A DNA stretch of 64,000 nt, taken from NCBI RefSeq assembly GCF_024643205.1, contig NZ_JAMKQJ010000001.1, positions 620,001 through 684,000 of the forward strand. The letters are read 5' to 3'. The position numbers and the translations under genes were made by a program. Position 1 is the stretch's first letter. Every line of letters begins with the position of its first letter. Under the pieces are notes generated by a model. The model was not told where the DNA came from, made no database searches, and saw only the letters and a program-made list of their open reading frames with translations. Origin of the DNA: Parapedobacter tibetensis. GTDB lineage: Bacteria > Bacteroidota > Bacteroidia > Sphingobacteriales > Sphingobacteriaceae. Positions 34,486 through 43,049 of this stretch are shown one piece after another.

Positions 34486-34531
34486 AAGTTAAAAATGATT
34501 TTCATCACATAGGAATACTTTTAACTTTTTT
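34486..34531 (+). terminator. AT-rich hairpin with T-run after gldN
   Basis: AAGTTAAAA (34486-34494) and TTTTAACTT (34519-34527) form a 9-base stem with a 24-base loop, followed by TTTT. It is a weak, AT-only stem but placed correctly to end the gld operon. Confidence 0.4.
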
Positions 34532-34560
34532 GGCACGTAAATCGTTATATTAGCTTTTTA

Positions 34561-34625
34561 TAATGCAAACGTAAAATTAGTGTGTACTATATTGGAGCAT
34601 ACAAGTGTTTATTAAGTTTGCATTA
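34561..34625 (+). repeat. 10-base inverted repeat in the leader of the JmjC-like gene
   Basis: TAATGCAAAC (34561-34570) and GTTTGCATTA (34616-34625) are exact inverted copies 45 bases apart. They could form a long-loop hairpin in the mRNA leader or be a split protein site. It ends 36 bases before the GTG start. Confidence 0.5.
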
Positions 34626-34661
34626 AAGCGTTAACAATAAGTTTCAAACAGATATTAAGTC

Positions 34662-35528
34662 GTGCAACTCAAAAAAGTAGAAAAAATCTCCGGAATAAGT
34701 TCGGCTGATTTCATCAAGAACCACCTCAACAAGAATATTCCGGTGGTCATGGATGATTTTGTCAGCAAGGAAAGTCCTGCCTGGACCAAATGGAGCTATG
34801 ACTATTTCAAGGAAATAGCCGGAGATGCCATTATTTCGCTGCATGGCAGGGAAGATGCCTCCAATGATCGGGCGGCCAGTGCGCCAGTTGCTAAAATGAA
34901 ATTTAGTGAATACTTGAATCTCATCGAGCGTGAACCGACGGATTTACGTATTTTCCTATTCAACCTCATGAAGTTGAAACCGGAACTTAACCATGATCTG
35001 ATCTATAACGATGTCACCGGAGGTAGAGTATTGCAGTGGTTGCCTTACCTCTTCTTTGGAGGAGAAGGATCCAGCACACGCAATCATTTTGACATCGACA
35101 TGTCACATGTGTTTATCACGCAATACAAGGGTGTGAAAAAAATATGGCTTTTCCCTTTGGAACAATCCGATTTGATGTACAAATTGCCTTATAATTTCCA
35201 TAGTATTGCCAATATCAAAAATCCGGATTTTGAAAAATTCCCGGCGTTGAAATATTTGGACGGGTATGAAGCGGAAATACATCCTGGCGAAACGTTATTT
35301 ATGCCCTCGGGGTGGTGGCATTATATCCAATACGCCACCGAAGGATATTCCATCAGCGTACGGGCATTGCCCTCCAAGGTTTATGATAGATGGCGAGGAT
35401 TCCGCAACTTGGTTATCACTCGGCATTTTGATAACACCATGCGCAGGATTTTTAAAGATTCTTGGTTCAATTATAAAATCAACGCGGCAAATAAGCGTGC
35501 TGAGCGAGCATTGAAAAAGGTGAAATAA
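34662..35528 (+). CDS. JmjC/cupin-like Fe(II)/2-oxoglutarate oxygenase-type protein
   Basis: Cupin_8/JmjC fold protein of 288 residues. The metal site looks complete: HFDID (HxD, about residue 143) and the distal His in PSGWWHYIQYATEGYSIS (about 220). The N-terminus (LNKNIPVVMDDFVSKESPAW) matches the family. Relatives hydroxylate protein side chains or tRNA bases. The substrate here is unknown. The start is a GTG at 34662 and no in-frame ATG precedes the conserved region. It is monocistronic, ending at a strong terminator. Confidence 0.85.
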   Translation: MQLKKVEKISGISSADFIKNHLNKNIPVVMDDFVSKESPAWTKWSYDYFKEIAGDAIISLHGREDASNDRAASAPVAKMKFSEYLNLIEREPTDLRIFLFNLMKLKPELNHDLIYNDVTGGRVLQWLPYLFFGGEGSSTRNHFDIDMSHVFITQYKGVKKIWLFPLEQSDLMYKLPYNFHSIANIKNPDFEKFPALKYLDGYEAEIHPGETLFMPSGWWHYIQYATEGYSISVRALPSKVYDRWRGFRNLVITRHFDNTMRRIFKDSWFNYKINAANKRAERALKKVK

Positions 35529-35552
35529 TCACTATTGAATTGAAAGTTATGT

Positions 35553-35596
35553 AAAAAAACCGCCCGGGGTAACCCCAAGGGCGGTTTTATCTTTTT
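35553..35596 (+). terminator. Strong intrinsic terminator after the JmjC-like gene
   Basis: AAAACCGCCC pairs with GGGCGGTTTT around an inner GGGG/CCCC segment, followed by ATCTTTTT. An A-run on the left could make it work in both directions. Confidence 0.85.
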
Positions 35597-35609
35597 ATTT
35601 ACCAAATAT

Positions 35610-36170
35610 ATGATTGAATTCTTCAAACAACCTTGGCCATGGTACATCGCTGGTCCCTTGATCGGGTTAACTGTTCCGGCATTATTGCTATTGGGCAACA
35701 AGCACTTTGGCATTTCGGCCAATTTACGCCATGTATGTGCTGCGTGTTTCCCTGCCAATATCTCATTCTTCCAGTATAACTACAAAAAAGAACTATGGAA
35801 CTTATTTTTCATAATAGGCATCTTCTTGGGCGCAGTAATCTCAACGATGTTGCTAACGGATCCCAATCCCATCCGAGTAAGTCCCCCGTTGGTTGATGAG
35901 CTGGCGGGCTATGGCATTACGGATTATTCCAATATGGTACCTAAACAACTTTACAATTGGGAATACCTCCTTACGCCCAGTGGTTTGATCATGATGATAG
36001 GAGGAGGTTTTCTGGTAGGATTCGGTTCGCGCTATGCGGGAGGCTGCACCAGCGGACACGCCATCATGGGGTTAAGTACACTGCAATGGCCTTCATTGGT
36101 CGCTACCATATGTTTTATGGTAGGTGGTTTCATCATGGCTAATTTGATTCTCCCACTTATTCTACAATAA
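35610..36170 (+). CDS. YeeE/YedE (TsuA-like) sulfur transporter, first half
   Basis: Membrane protein with about five hydrophobic segments. It carries the family cysteine motif GSRYAGGCTSGHAIMGLSTLQWPS (about residues 140-163) and an additional HVCAACFP near residue 45. In the characterised thiosulfate importer TsuA both halves are fused in one chain with conserved cysteines that hand thiosulfate through the membrane. Here the second half is the next gene (6 bases apart), so the two together should form one carrier. Confidence 0.88.
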   Translation: MIEFFKQPWPWYIAGPLIGLTVPALLLLGNKHFGISANLRHVCAACFPANISFFQYNYKKELWNLFFIIGIFLGAVISTMLLTDPNPIRVSPPLVDELAGYGITDYSNMVPKQLYNWEYLLTPSGLIMMIGGGFLVGFGSRYAGGCTSGHAIMGLSTLQWPSLVATICFMVGGFIMANLILPLILQ

Positions 36171-36176
36171 ATAGCT

Positions 36177-36674
36177 ATGCAGCAAACAGAAAAAAACTCG
36201 GACTTTGAAGTGCGTTCACAAGATACGATACGTGCGAATGAATCGCAGTTGGAACATACGTGGCACCACAACATCAAATACCTCACTGTAGGCATATTAT
36301 TCGGTATCGTATTTGTAAAAGCGGAAGTAATCAGCTGGTTTCGGATACAGGAAATGTTTCGCTTACAATCCTTCCATATGTATGGTATCATTGGGTCGGC
36401 CGTAGTGGTAGGCATCATTTCGGTATGGCTCATCAAGAAATTCAACATCAAGACCATCTACGGGGAGCCCATCACCTTTACGCCCAAAAAATTCAATAAG
36501 GGCCAAATCTACGGCGGGCTGGTTTTCGGGTTGGGCTGGGGGCTTACAGGAGCTTGTCCGGGGCCTTTATTTGCCCAGATTGGCACAGGCGCCACGGTGG
36601 TTGCAGTGGTGTTGTTGAGTGCTATAGCCGGCACATGGGTATATGGCAGGTTTCGGGAAAAACTGCCTCACTGA
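36177..36674 (+). CDS. YeeE/YedE (DUF6691-type) sulfur transporter, second half
   Basis: Partner of the preceding gene. It has about four membrane segments and the second conserved cysteine motif GLGWGLTGACPGPLFAQIGTGATVV (about residues 118-142). An N-terminal polar stretch of about 30 residues precedes the first helix. The pair probably imports thiosulfate or a related sulfur compound. No sulfur-oxidation or persulfide genes are adjacent. Confidence 0.87.
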   Translation: MQQTEKNSDFEVRSQDTIRANESQLEHTWHHNIKYLTVGILFGIVFVKAEVISWFRIQEMFRLQSFHMYGIIGSAVVVGIISVWLIKKFNIKTIYGEPITFTPKKFNKGQIYGGLVFGLGWGLTGACPGPLFAQIGTGATVVAVVLLSAIAGTWVYGRFREKLPH

Positions 36675-36712
36675 GTAACATGCTGAAGGATGCCCTTTTT
36701 GGATAAAATAAG

Positions 36713-36743
36713 TTGCATTTTCTTCTTTTCAACCGTAACTTCG
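36713..36743 (+). promoter_or_regulatory. Promoter of the DUF6728 small gene
   Basis: TTG (36713-36715) and TAACTTCG (36736-36743), 20 bases apart, with one mismatch in the -7 box. The ATG follows 7 bases after the box, so little or no leader is expected. Confidence 0.45.
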
Positions 36744-36750
36744 TAGCATC

Positions 36751-36891
36751 ATGTATTTCTTCAGGAAAAAAGACTCCAATAGGCCCAACAGCTTTAATCT
36801 TAAGGTGATGCATGCTATTAACGCAACGGCAATTATCATCTTTTTGTTAGGCATTGTCTATAAGGTGGTGGAGCGTCTTTTTTTCAGCTGA
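36751..36891 (+). CDS. Small single-span membrane protein (DUF6728-like)
   Basis: A 46-residue protein: basic start MYFFRKKDSNRPNSFNLKVMH, one hydrophobic segment (INATAIIIFLLGIVYKVV, about residues 23-40), and a short end. The RPxxFNLKxMHxIN pattern matches what I recall of the DUF6728 family of short Bacteroidota proteins. Its own promoter and the clean start and stop support a real gene. Function unknown. Confidence 0.7.
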   Translation: MYFFRKKDSNRPNSFNLKVMHAINATAIIIFLLGIVYKVVERLFFS

Positions 36892-36942
36892 ACACGATGA
36901 TGTAGTTTGCCGCCATTCAATTAATTTTTCTGCCAACTAAAT

Positions 36943-37332
36943 ATGTCTACAAATAAAGAAATTATCAACACCAATCATGCGCCGGCCCCGATAGGTCCTT
37001 ATAACCAAGCCATCAAGGCTGGCAATACCCTTTATGTTTCTGGCCAAATCGCCCTGTCACCTCAAATGGGTGAATTGGTGCAAGGCAGCGTATCCGATGA
37101 AGCCCATCAAGTGCTCAAAAACCTTAAAGCTGTATTGACTGCGGCTGGCTATTCCTTTTCCGATGTGGTTAAGACCACGATTTTCCTTCGCGATATGGAT
37201 GACTTTGCTGCCGTAAACGCCGTCTACGGTGAATATTTCACTGAGCAAGCTCCTGCCAGGGAAACCGTGGCGGTAGCCGGATTGCCAAAAAATGTCAATG
37301 TAGAGATTTCCGTAATTGCTTGGAACGGATAA
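36943..37332 (+). CDS. ridA: RidA family enamine/imine deaminase
   Basis: Hydrolyses reactive 2-aminoacrylate and related imines released by PLP enzymes. Family blocks are APAPIGPYNQAIKAGNTLYVSGQIA, QVLKNLKAVLTAAGYSFSDVVKTTIFL and the catalytic arginine in APARETVAVAGLPKNVNVEISVIAW. Length 129 is exact for RidA. The EamA gene starts at the next base after the stop. A PLP-independent serine dehydratase, not a RidA client, is at 46 kb. Confidence 0.95.
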   Translation: MSTNKEIINTNHAPAPIGPYNQAIKAGNTLYVSGQIALSPQMGELVQGSVSDEAHQVLKNLKAVLTAAGYSFSDVVKTTIFLRDMDDFAAVNAVYGEYFTEQAPARETVAVAGLPKNVNVEISVIAWNG

Positions 37333-38232
37333 ATGCAAGGCCGTATAAAATATTTCTCGGCAGCCTTCTTCGCTGCGGCACTTTGGGGCTTTATGTCCAT
37401 TCCTTTACGTGAAATTAAAGAATGGCCTTCCGAAGATATCCTTTATTATCGGATTTTCGTTTCTGTTGTCCTGATTTGGTTATTCATCTTCATCTTCCGC
37501 AAGAAACAATTGCGGGCAGATATCAAACACCTTAAGCACTTGCCCCAACGCGGGCGGAACCGGCTTTTATGGCTCACTGCTGCGGCTTCGTTGCTCATTA
37601 TGGGCAATTGGTTTACGTTTATCTATGCAGTCAACCATGTGAGCATTCAGTCCGCCGCCTTTGCCTACCTAGTTTGTCCACTATTGACCACCTTGGCCGG
37701 CTTCTTGATTCTCAAGGAGGGTTTATCTACGATCAAGAAAATCAGCATAGGCATTGCATTTGCCAGCGTGGCTATGCTAGCACGCGGCTCTTTCCAAGAG
37801 GTCTGTTGGTCCGTAGGTATTGCATCGTTGTATGCCCTGTATTTGGTCATCCAACGGGTGATTCAACAGGTAGACAAATTGAACGTACTCGCCGTGCAAC
37901 TCACGATATGCAGCATGGCTATTTTGCCTTTCCTACTTTGGCAGCAGCACCCCGTTCCCCTGGATCCCAAATTTTGGCTCAACATCGTGGTCATCGCCGT
38001 CATCTTTACCATCATTCCACTCTATATGAGCATGTATGCACTCAATGGGATATCTTCTTCCACCGTAGGCATCCTCATCTACATCAACCCCATCATCGCG
38101 TTTGCGGTGGCTATTTTGTACTTCCATGAACGCATCAACGCCCAGCAGTTGTTGGCCTATTTTGTATTGCTGGTGGCTGTATTCTTGTTTAATTGGGGCA
38201 CACTTCGGAAAGTTTTGCATAAATTCGCGTAA
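37333..38232 (+). CDS. EamA-family (RarD-like) transporter
   Basis: Drug/metabolite transporter superfamily permease with ten predicted membrane segments over 299 residues, as two repeated five-helix EamA units. Visible blocks are AALWGFMSIPLREI, SIQSAAFAYLVCPLLTTLAGFLILKE and GISSSTVGILIYINPIIAFAVAILYFHERI. Substrate unknown. ATG abuts the ridA stop, so the two are coexpressed. Confidence 0.88.
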   Translation: MQGRIKYFSAAFFAAALWGFMSIPLREIKEWPSEDILYYRIFVSVVLIWLFIFIFRKKQLRADIKHLKHLPQRGRNRLLWLTAAASLLIMGNWFTFIYAVNHVSIQSAAFAYLVCPLLTTLAGFLILKEGLSTIKKISIGIAFASVAMLARGSFQEVCWSVGIASLYALYLVIQRVIQQVDKLNVLAVQLTICSMAILPFLLWQQHPVPLDPKFWLNIVVIAVIFTIIPLYMSMYALNGISSSTVGILIYINPIIAFAVAILYFHERINAQQLLAYFVLLVAVFLFNWGTLRKVLHKFA

Positions 38233-38256
38233 AACGTTGAAAGCGGAAAACCAATC

Positions 38257-40362
38257 GTGGCACCACTCAGCACCATCACTCCCATTGAATACCTCAAAGG
38301 TGTAGGGCCCAGCCGCGCTGAGGTGCTCAAAGCTGAATTGGGCATTCATACGTTCGGCGATTTGCTCAGGCATTATCCGTTCCGGTATATTGACCGTACG
38401 CAATTCCATAAAATCCGACAGCTGCATCCCGATATGCCCGCCGCACAGGTCATCGGCCGATTGGTACATGTGGAGGAAATAGGCGAACGCAAGGGCAAGC
38501 GTTTGGTAGGGCATTTCAAGGACGATACCGGCACCATGGAGTTGGTGTGGTTCCAAAGCATTGGTTGGCTCAAGAAGTCCCTTCAGGTAGGTGCTGCCTA
38601 TATCATCTATGGCAAACCTAACGTATTCAACAACCAGCTCTCCATTACCCATCCCGAAATGGAGGTATATCATCCTGGAGCCAAAAATACGGGAAACATG
38701 CGCCTGCAACCTGTATATAGCTCTACCGAGAAGCTCAAGAAATTCGCGCTCGACAGTCGGGGCATCCAAAAACTACAAGCCGCCCTACTGGAAAGTATCG
38801 CCCATCAATTCAAGGAGGAGTTACCCGAATACATACTACATAACCATGGGCTTATACCACTACCTAAGGCCTTGGTGGCCATCCATTTCCCGAGCGACCA
38901 GCACGAGCTTATTCAGGCTATCCGTCGCCTTAAATTTGACGAATTGTTTCTCATCCAACTGAAGCTCCTGAAAAATAAACTCCTAAACACCCATAAGTTT
39001 AAAGGACACCGGTTTGATGTGGTGGGCGACAGGTTCAATGCCTTCTACAACGAGCAGCTCCCCTTCACCCTCACAAATGCCCAAAAGCGAGTGGTCAAAG
39101 AAATTCGTAGGGACACAGCCTCTGGAGCTCAGCTCAACCGCCTCGTGCAAGGTGATGTGGGCAGTGGCAAAACAGTGGTGGCTTTGATGAGTATGCTCCT
39201 TGCCGTAGACAATGGTTTCCAAGCCTGTCTTATGGCCCCCACAGAAATTCTGGCCCAGCAGCATTACCACAGCATAAAGAAACTATTGGGTGGTGGCATC
39301 GCCTCCGTGCAATTGCTCACCGGCTCTACACCCAAAAAAGACCGAAAGGTCATCCATGCTCAACTCGAAGAGGGTACGTTGAATATCCTTGTGGGCACTC
39401 ATGCATTGATTGAAGACGCCGTACGCTTTAAAAACCTTGGTTTTGTGGTCATCGATGAACAGCACCGCTTTGGCGTGGAACAACGTGCTAAGCTTTGGCG
39501 TAAAAACAGCACACCCCCGCATATGTTGGTGATGACCGCTACTCCCATACCACGGACGTTGGCCATGACCCTGTATGGCGACCTCGATATTTCGGTCATC
39601 GATGAATTGCCTGCAGGCCGGAAGCCTATCAAAACCCTGCACCTCTATGAAAGCAGCCGGTTGCGGATGTTTGGATTTATGAAGGAAGAGATTGCTAAGG
39701 GTAGGCAGGTGTATATCGTTTATCCACTCATTAAGGAAAGCGAGAAGATGGATCTCCTCTACCTTGAAGCGGGTCTAGAAACGTTGACGAAGGAATTTCC
39801 CCTACCCCAATATCGTATCAGCATTGTACATGGCAAGATGCCCGTGAAAGATAAGGAGTTTGAGATGCAACGGTTCATCAAGGCTGAAACGCAAATCATG
39901 GTGGCCACCACGGTCATTGAAGTAGGTGTGGATGTACCCAATGCTTCGGTGATGGTAATCGAAAATGCTGAACGCTTCGGACTTTCCCAGCTGCATCAAT
40001 TGCGTGGGCGCGTGGGCCGTGGGGCAGAGCAATCATACTGTATCCTCATGTCGAGCAGCAAACTCGGCAAAGACAGCAAGCTACGACTGGAAACCATGGT
40101 GCGTACCAACGACGGCTTTGAAATCGCCGAAGTAGATTTGCAGCTCCGTGGCCCCGGCGACATCGCCGGCACGCAACAAAGCGGGGTGCTTGATCTCAAG
40201 CTAGCCGACCTCGCCACGGACCAAGCCTTATTGACGGAGGCTCGCAACAGCGTTATCAATATCTTCAAGGACGATCCCAGATTGGCCAATCCCGAAAATA
40301 CCTTACTCCGCGAATACCTCACCCGTAGCGAGCCGGGCATCAGCTGGGAGAAAATATCGTGA
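38257..40362 (+). CDS. recG: ATP-dependent DNA helicase RecG
   Basis: Branch-migration helicase that regresses stalled forks and processes Holliday junctions. The wedge/OB domain occupies residues about 60-160 (GRLVHVEEIGERKGKRLVGHFKDDTGTMELVWF). Motor motifs include Walker A QGDVGSGKTVVALMSM (about 298), DEQHRFGVEQR (about 402), MTATPIPRTLAMTLYGDLD and VIENAERFGLSQLHQLRGRVGRG. Length 701 is normal. The start is a GTG (38257, MAPLSTITPIEYLKGVGP). No better ATG exists. Confidence 0.97.
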   Translation: MAPLSTITPIEYLKGVGPSRAEVLKAELGIHTFGDLLRHYPFRYIDRTQFHKIRQLHPDMPAAQVIGRLVHVEEIGERKGKRLVGHFKDDTGTMELVWFQSIGWLKKSLQVGAAYIIYGKPNVFNNQLSITHPEMEVYHPGAKNTGNMRLQPVYSSTEKLKKFALDSRGIQKLQAALLESIAHQFKEELPEYILHNHGLIPLPKALVAIHFPSDQHELIQAIRRLKFDELFLIQLKLLKNKLLNTHKFKGHRFDVVGDRFNAFYNEQLPFTLTNAQKRVVKEIRRDTASGAQLNRLVQGDVGSGKTVVALMSMLLAVDNGFQACLMAPTEILAQQHYHSIKKLLGGGIASVQLLTGSTPKKDRKVIHAQLEEGTLNILVGTHALIEDAVRFKNLGFVVIDEQHRFGVEQRAKLWRKNSTPPHMLVMTATPIPRTLAMTLYGDLDISVIDELPAGRKPIKTLHLYESSRLRMFGFMKEEIAKGRQVYIVYPLIKESEKMDLLYLEAGLETLTKEFPLPQYRISIVHGKMPVKDKEFEMQRFIKAETQIMVATTVIEVGVDVPNASVMVIENAERFGLSQLHQLRGRVGRGAEQSYCILMSSSKLGKDSKLRLETMVRTNDGFEIAEVDLQLRGPGDIAGTQQSGVLDLKLADLATDQALLTEARNSVINIFKDDPRLANPENTLLREYLTRSEPGISWEKIS

Positions 40363-40370
40363 TGGTTATG

Positions 40371-40781
40371 CTATTCGTTAGTAAATTCCGTATCCCAAAC
40401 CAGTTTCGGTTTGCCTTCTTCACAACGTACATGACTTGGCGGCATCAAATACATGCAGTCTGAAACAACATCCCATTTTTTGTTGTATGCTTTTTGGAGT
40501 TTTGTATATGTTTCTACCTTTTCCAGGAAGTAGGCTGTATCCAGCTTAATGGAATAGGCGAGGTATCCAGTAGGTCCCCCGCAGGCTTTTTCGCCAATGG
40601 GCGTAAAGCGCCATTCTTCCGCATCTTCGCAGGCATATAATCCAGCCAGGGAGTCGATCTCATGGTAAAGTTGTTCCAATTTTTTATCATCCGCTTCACG
40701 GGTACCTGCAAGATTCCGCTTGTCGCAAGCGGTGACTGCAATGATTATAGCAAGCCCAAAAATTACTAGTCCTTTTTCCAT
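40371..40781 (-). CDS. Small hypothetical lipoprotein
   Basis: 136 residues with a lipoprotein signal (lipobox AVTAC, Cys at about residue 19). The mature part is mixed, with four more cysteines (YACEDAEEWR, GEKACGGPTGYLAYS, SDCMYL, HVRCEEGKP) that could form two disulfides. EWRFTPIGEKACGGPTGYLAYS looks like a conserved core, which I have the impression of having seen in other sphingobacterial proteins. Function unknown. It faces recG tail to tail with 8 bases between. Confidence 0.7.
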   Translation of the reverse strand: MEKGLVIFGLAIIIAVTACDKRNLAGTREADDKKLEQLYHEIDSLAGLYACEDAEEWRFTPIGEKACGGPTGYLAYSIKLDTAYFLEKVETYTKLQKAYNKKWDVVSDCMYLMPPSHVRCEEGKPKLVWDTEFTNE

Positions 40782-40871
40782 TTTATATTCGCTTTACTTT
40801 CTCAATAGACGAATTTAATGAATTTTTTGCTACAGGCTAAAAATGTACCACACCTTCGCACATGTTCCATC

Positions 40872-40903
40872 TTTGCCTTTTATACCAAAAACCATTATCT
40901 TTG
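40872..40903 (+). promoter_or_regulatory. Promoter of hflX
   Basis: TTTG (40872-40875) and TATCTTTG (40896-40903), 20 bases apart, an almost ideal Bacteroidota promoter. It leaves a leader of roughly 110 bases before the hflX ATG. No known riboswitch was recognised in it. Confidence 0.7.
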
Positions 40904-41018
40904 CATATTGTTAATTACTATACGCGCCATGTAATACCCCACTACAGCACCATTCTTGTAGAAGACGCTTGTGAGAAGTGTCATTGGACTTTATGTTTAA
41001 CCCTTTTATTATTGATAC

Positions 41019-42251
41019 ATGGCAAAGCAAAAAATTTTTGATACCGCTATACAACCTGAAACCGCTGTTTTGGTGGGCATTATACTACCCGGTGAAAGCG
41101 AGAAAAAGGAACAGGAATACCTAGAGGAATTGGCATTTCTGGTTGACACCGCCGGTGGGGTGGTCAAGGAAGTGTTTACCCAAAAACTTAGTCACCCAGA
41201 TCGGGCCACGTTTGTGGGTACGGGCAAGTTGGACGAAATAAAGGCTTATGTGGAGGCTGAAGAAATCGATATTGTCGTATTCGACGATGAACTATCGCCC
41301 TCCCAACTGCGCAACATCGAACGGGAGCTGAAGGTGAAAATTCTCGACCGTAGCAACCTCATCCTGGATATATTTGCCCGCAGGGCCAAATCAGCTCAAG
41401 CAAAGACCCAAGTGGAACTGGCCCAACTGCAATACCTGCTACCCCGCCTTACCCGCATGTGGACACACCTTGAGCGCCAGCGGGGTGGTATCGGGATGCG
41501 TGGCCCGGGTGAAAGCCAAATCGAGAGTGACCGGCGGATGATCCTGAATAAAATAGCCCTGCTCAAGGAACGGCTAAAAACCATCGATCGGCAAAATGAA
41601 ACGCAACGCAAAAACCGGGGGCAATTGATCCGTGTAGCCTTGGTGGGCTATACCAACGTGGGTAAATCGACCATTATGAACATGGTATCCAAATCGGATG
41701 TCTTCGCTGAAAACAAATTGTTTGCCACCTTGGATACCACCGTACGTAAGGTGGTGATCGAAAATTTACCGTTCCTCCTCTCCGATACGGTGGGATTTAT
41801 CCGCAAATTGCCCCACCACTTGGTGGAATGCTTTAAATCCACCCTAGATGAGGTACGTGAGGCGGATGTATTGATACATGTGGTAGACATCTCGCACGCC
41901 AGCTTTGAAGATCATATCCGCGCCGTGAATGAAACCCTCAAAGACTTGGGCGCATTGGATAAGCCGACCATTACGGTATTTAACAAAATCGACGCCTATA
42001 GCCCTGAAAGGGCGGAAGTGGAGCGATGGGAGTCTGAAGAAGACCTGAGTGAGGTAATCGAAGATAGTGAGGAACCAAAACCAACCACCTTGGAGGATTT
42101 CAAGAGTAGCTGGATGGCACGGCATAATAGCCCTGCTGTATTCATTTCGGCCACCAACAAAACCAATGTGGAGGAATTTAGGGAACTTCTATATGAGACC
42201 ATTGTAAAAATGCATACTGAACGGTATCCGTATGATAACCTGTTGTATTAA
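41019..42251 (+). CDS. hflX: Ribosome-associated GTPase HflX
   Basis: GTPase that splits or rescues stalled ribosomes. The N-terminal HflX domain has the glycine-rich linker RGGIGMRGPGESQIESDRR (about 149-167). The G domain follows: G1 GYTNVGKST (about 211), G3 DTVGFIRKLPHHLVE, G4 NKID. An acidic insertion (WESEEDLSEVIEDSEEP) lies between G4 and G5. Length 410 is normal. The intergenic gap to lipB is filled with 7-base-phased repeats. Confidence 0.95.
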   Translation: MAKQKIFDTAIQPETAVLVGIILPGESEKKEQEYLEELAFLVDTAGGVVKEVFTQKLSHPDRATFVGTGKLDEIKAYVEAEEIDIVVFDDELSPSQLRNIERELKVKILDRSNLILDIFARRAKSAQAKTQVELAQLQYLLPRLTRMWTHLERQRGGIGMRGPGESQIESDRRMILNKIALLKERLKTIDRQNETQRKNRGQLIRVALVGYTNVGKSTIMNMVSKSDVFAENKLFATLDTTVRKVVIENLPFLLSDTVGFIRKLPHHLVECFKSTLDEVREADVLIHVVDISHASFEDHIRAVNETLKDLGALDKPTITVFNKIDAYSPERAEVERWESEEDLSEVIEDSEEPKPTTLEDFKSSWMARHNSPAVFISATNKTNVEEFRELLYETIVKMHTERYPYDNLLY

Positions 42252-42263
42252 GAATAAGAACGG

Positions 42264-42284
42264 AAGGAGCAAGGATTAAGGATG
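42264..42284. repeat. Heptamer repeat after hflX (AAGGAnn units)
   Basis: Three consecutive 7-mers, aaggagc, aaggatt, aaggatg. They start 12 bases after the hflX stop. This is the first half of a heptamer-rich intergenic region. Confidence 0.6.
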
Positions 42285-42314
42285 ACCCCGTGCAAAAAGC
42301 CAACAACAGATACC

Positions 42315-42349
42315 GATAGCTGACTGCTGATAGCCGAAAGCCGATTAAA
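42315..42349. repeat. Heptamer repeat before lipB (GANAGCY units)
   Basis: Consecutive 7-mers gatagct, gactgct, gatagcc, gaaagcc, then a diverged gattaaa. The tract ends 1 base before the lipB ATG. It has the same 7-base period as the thiG/thiH tract with a different unit. Confidence 0.7.
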
Positions 42350-42350
42350 C

Positions 42351-43049
42351 ATGAACAAAAAAGTAACGTTCGAAGATTGGGGGCTGATGGATTATCAGGC
42401 AGCTTGGGATAGGCAGGAGGCGCTGTTTGCTCAAGTGGTGCAGGAAAAGACGGACAACCGCATCCATAGCACCGGCCATCCGACAGACAATTACCTAGTC
42501 TTTACCGAGCACCCCCATGTATATACATTGGGTAAAAGCGGCAAGCCCGACAATCTGCTGTTGGATGAGCATGGGCTGACGGAGAAACAGGCCACCTATT
42601 ACAAGATCAACCGCGGGGGCGACATCACTTACCATGGGCCGGGGCAAATTGTGGGTTATCCCATACTGGACCTCGATAATTTCTTTACGGACATCCACCG
42701 CTATCTCCGCACACTGGAGGAGGCTGTTATCCATACATTGGCTGACTATGGCATCACGGCAGGGCGCTATCCGGGCTACACCGGAGTTTGGTTGGATGCA
42801 GACAATGAACATGCTCGCAAAATATGCGCCTTAGGTGTTCGTGCCAGCCGCTGGGTAACCATGCATGGCTTTGCCTTCAACGTGAATACGGACCTCTCCT
42901 ACTTTGGTCATATTGTGCCCTGCGGCATCGACGATAAGGATGTAACTTCTATGCAACGGGAATTGGGGACGCAGCAAGACATCAACACTGTAAAGGATTG
43001 CTTAAAGGGTCATATCTCGGAGCTGTTTGGGATGGAGATTAGCGATTAA
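42351..43049 (+). CDS. lipB: Lipoyl(octanoyl) transferase LipB
   Basis: Transfers octanoate from acyl-carrier protein to the lipoyl domain, giving the substrate of LipA. The hallmark RGGDITYHGPGQIVGYP (about residues 84-100), the catalytic Cys/Lys segment KICALGVRASRWVTMHGFAFNV (about 159-180) and VPCGIDDKDVTS are intact. Length 232 is normal. Its 3' end overlaps the convergent S41 protease gene by 11 bases. Confidence 0.96.
   Translation: MNKKVTFEDWGLMDYQAAWDRQEALFAQVVQEKTDNRIHSTGHPTDNYLVFTEHPHVYTLGKSGKPDNLLLDEHGLTEKQATYYKINRGGDITYHGPGQIVGYPILDLDNFFTDIHRYLRTLEEAVIHTLADYGITAGRYPGYTGVWLDADNEHARKICALGVRASRWVTMHGFAFNVNTDLSYFGHIVPCGIDDKDVTSMQRELGTQQDINTVKDCLKGHISELFGMEISD

Noticed and set aside
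37933..38769. Long minus-strand frame of 278 codons opposite the EamA and recG genes
   Set aside because: It crosses two well-supported genes in antisense, shows no recognisable motif, and is explained by codon bias of the genes on the other strand.
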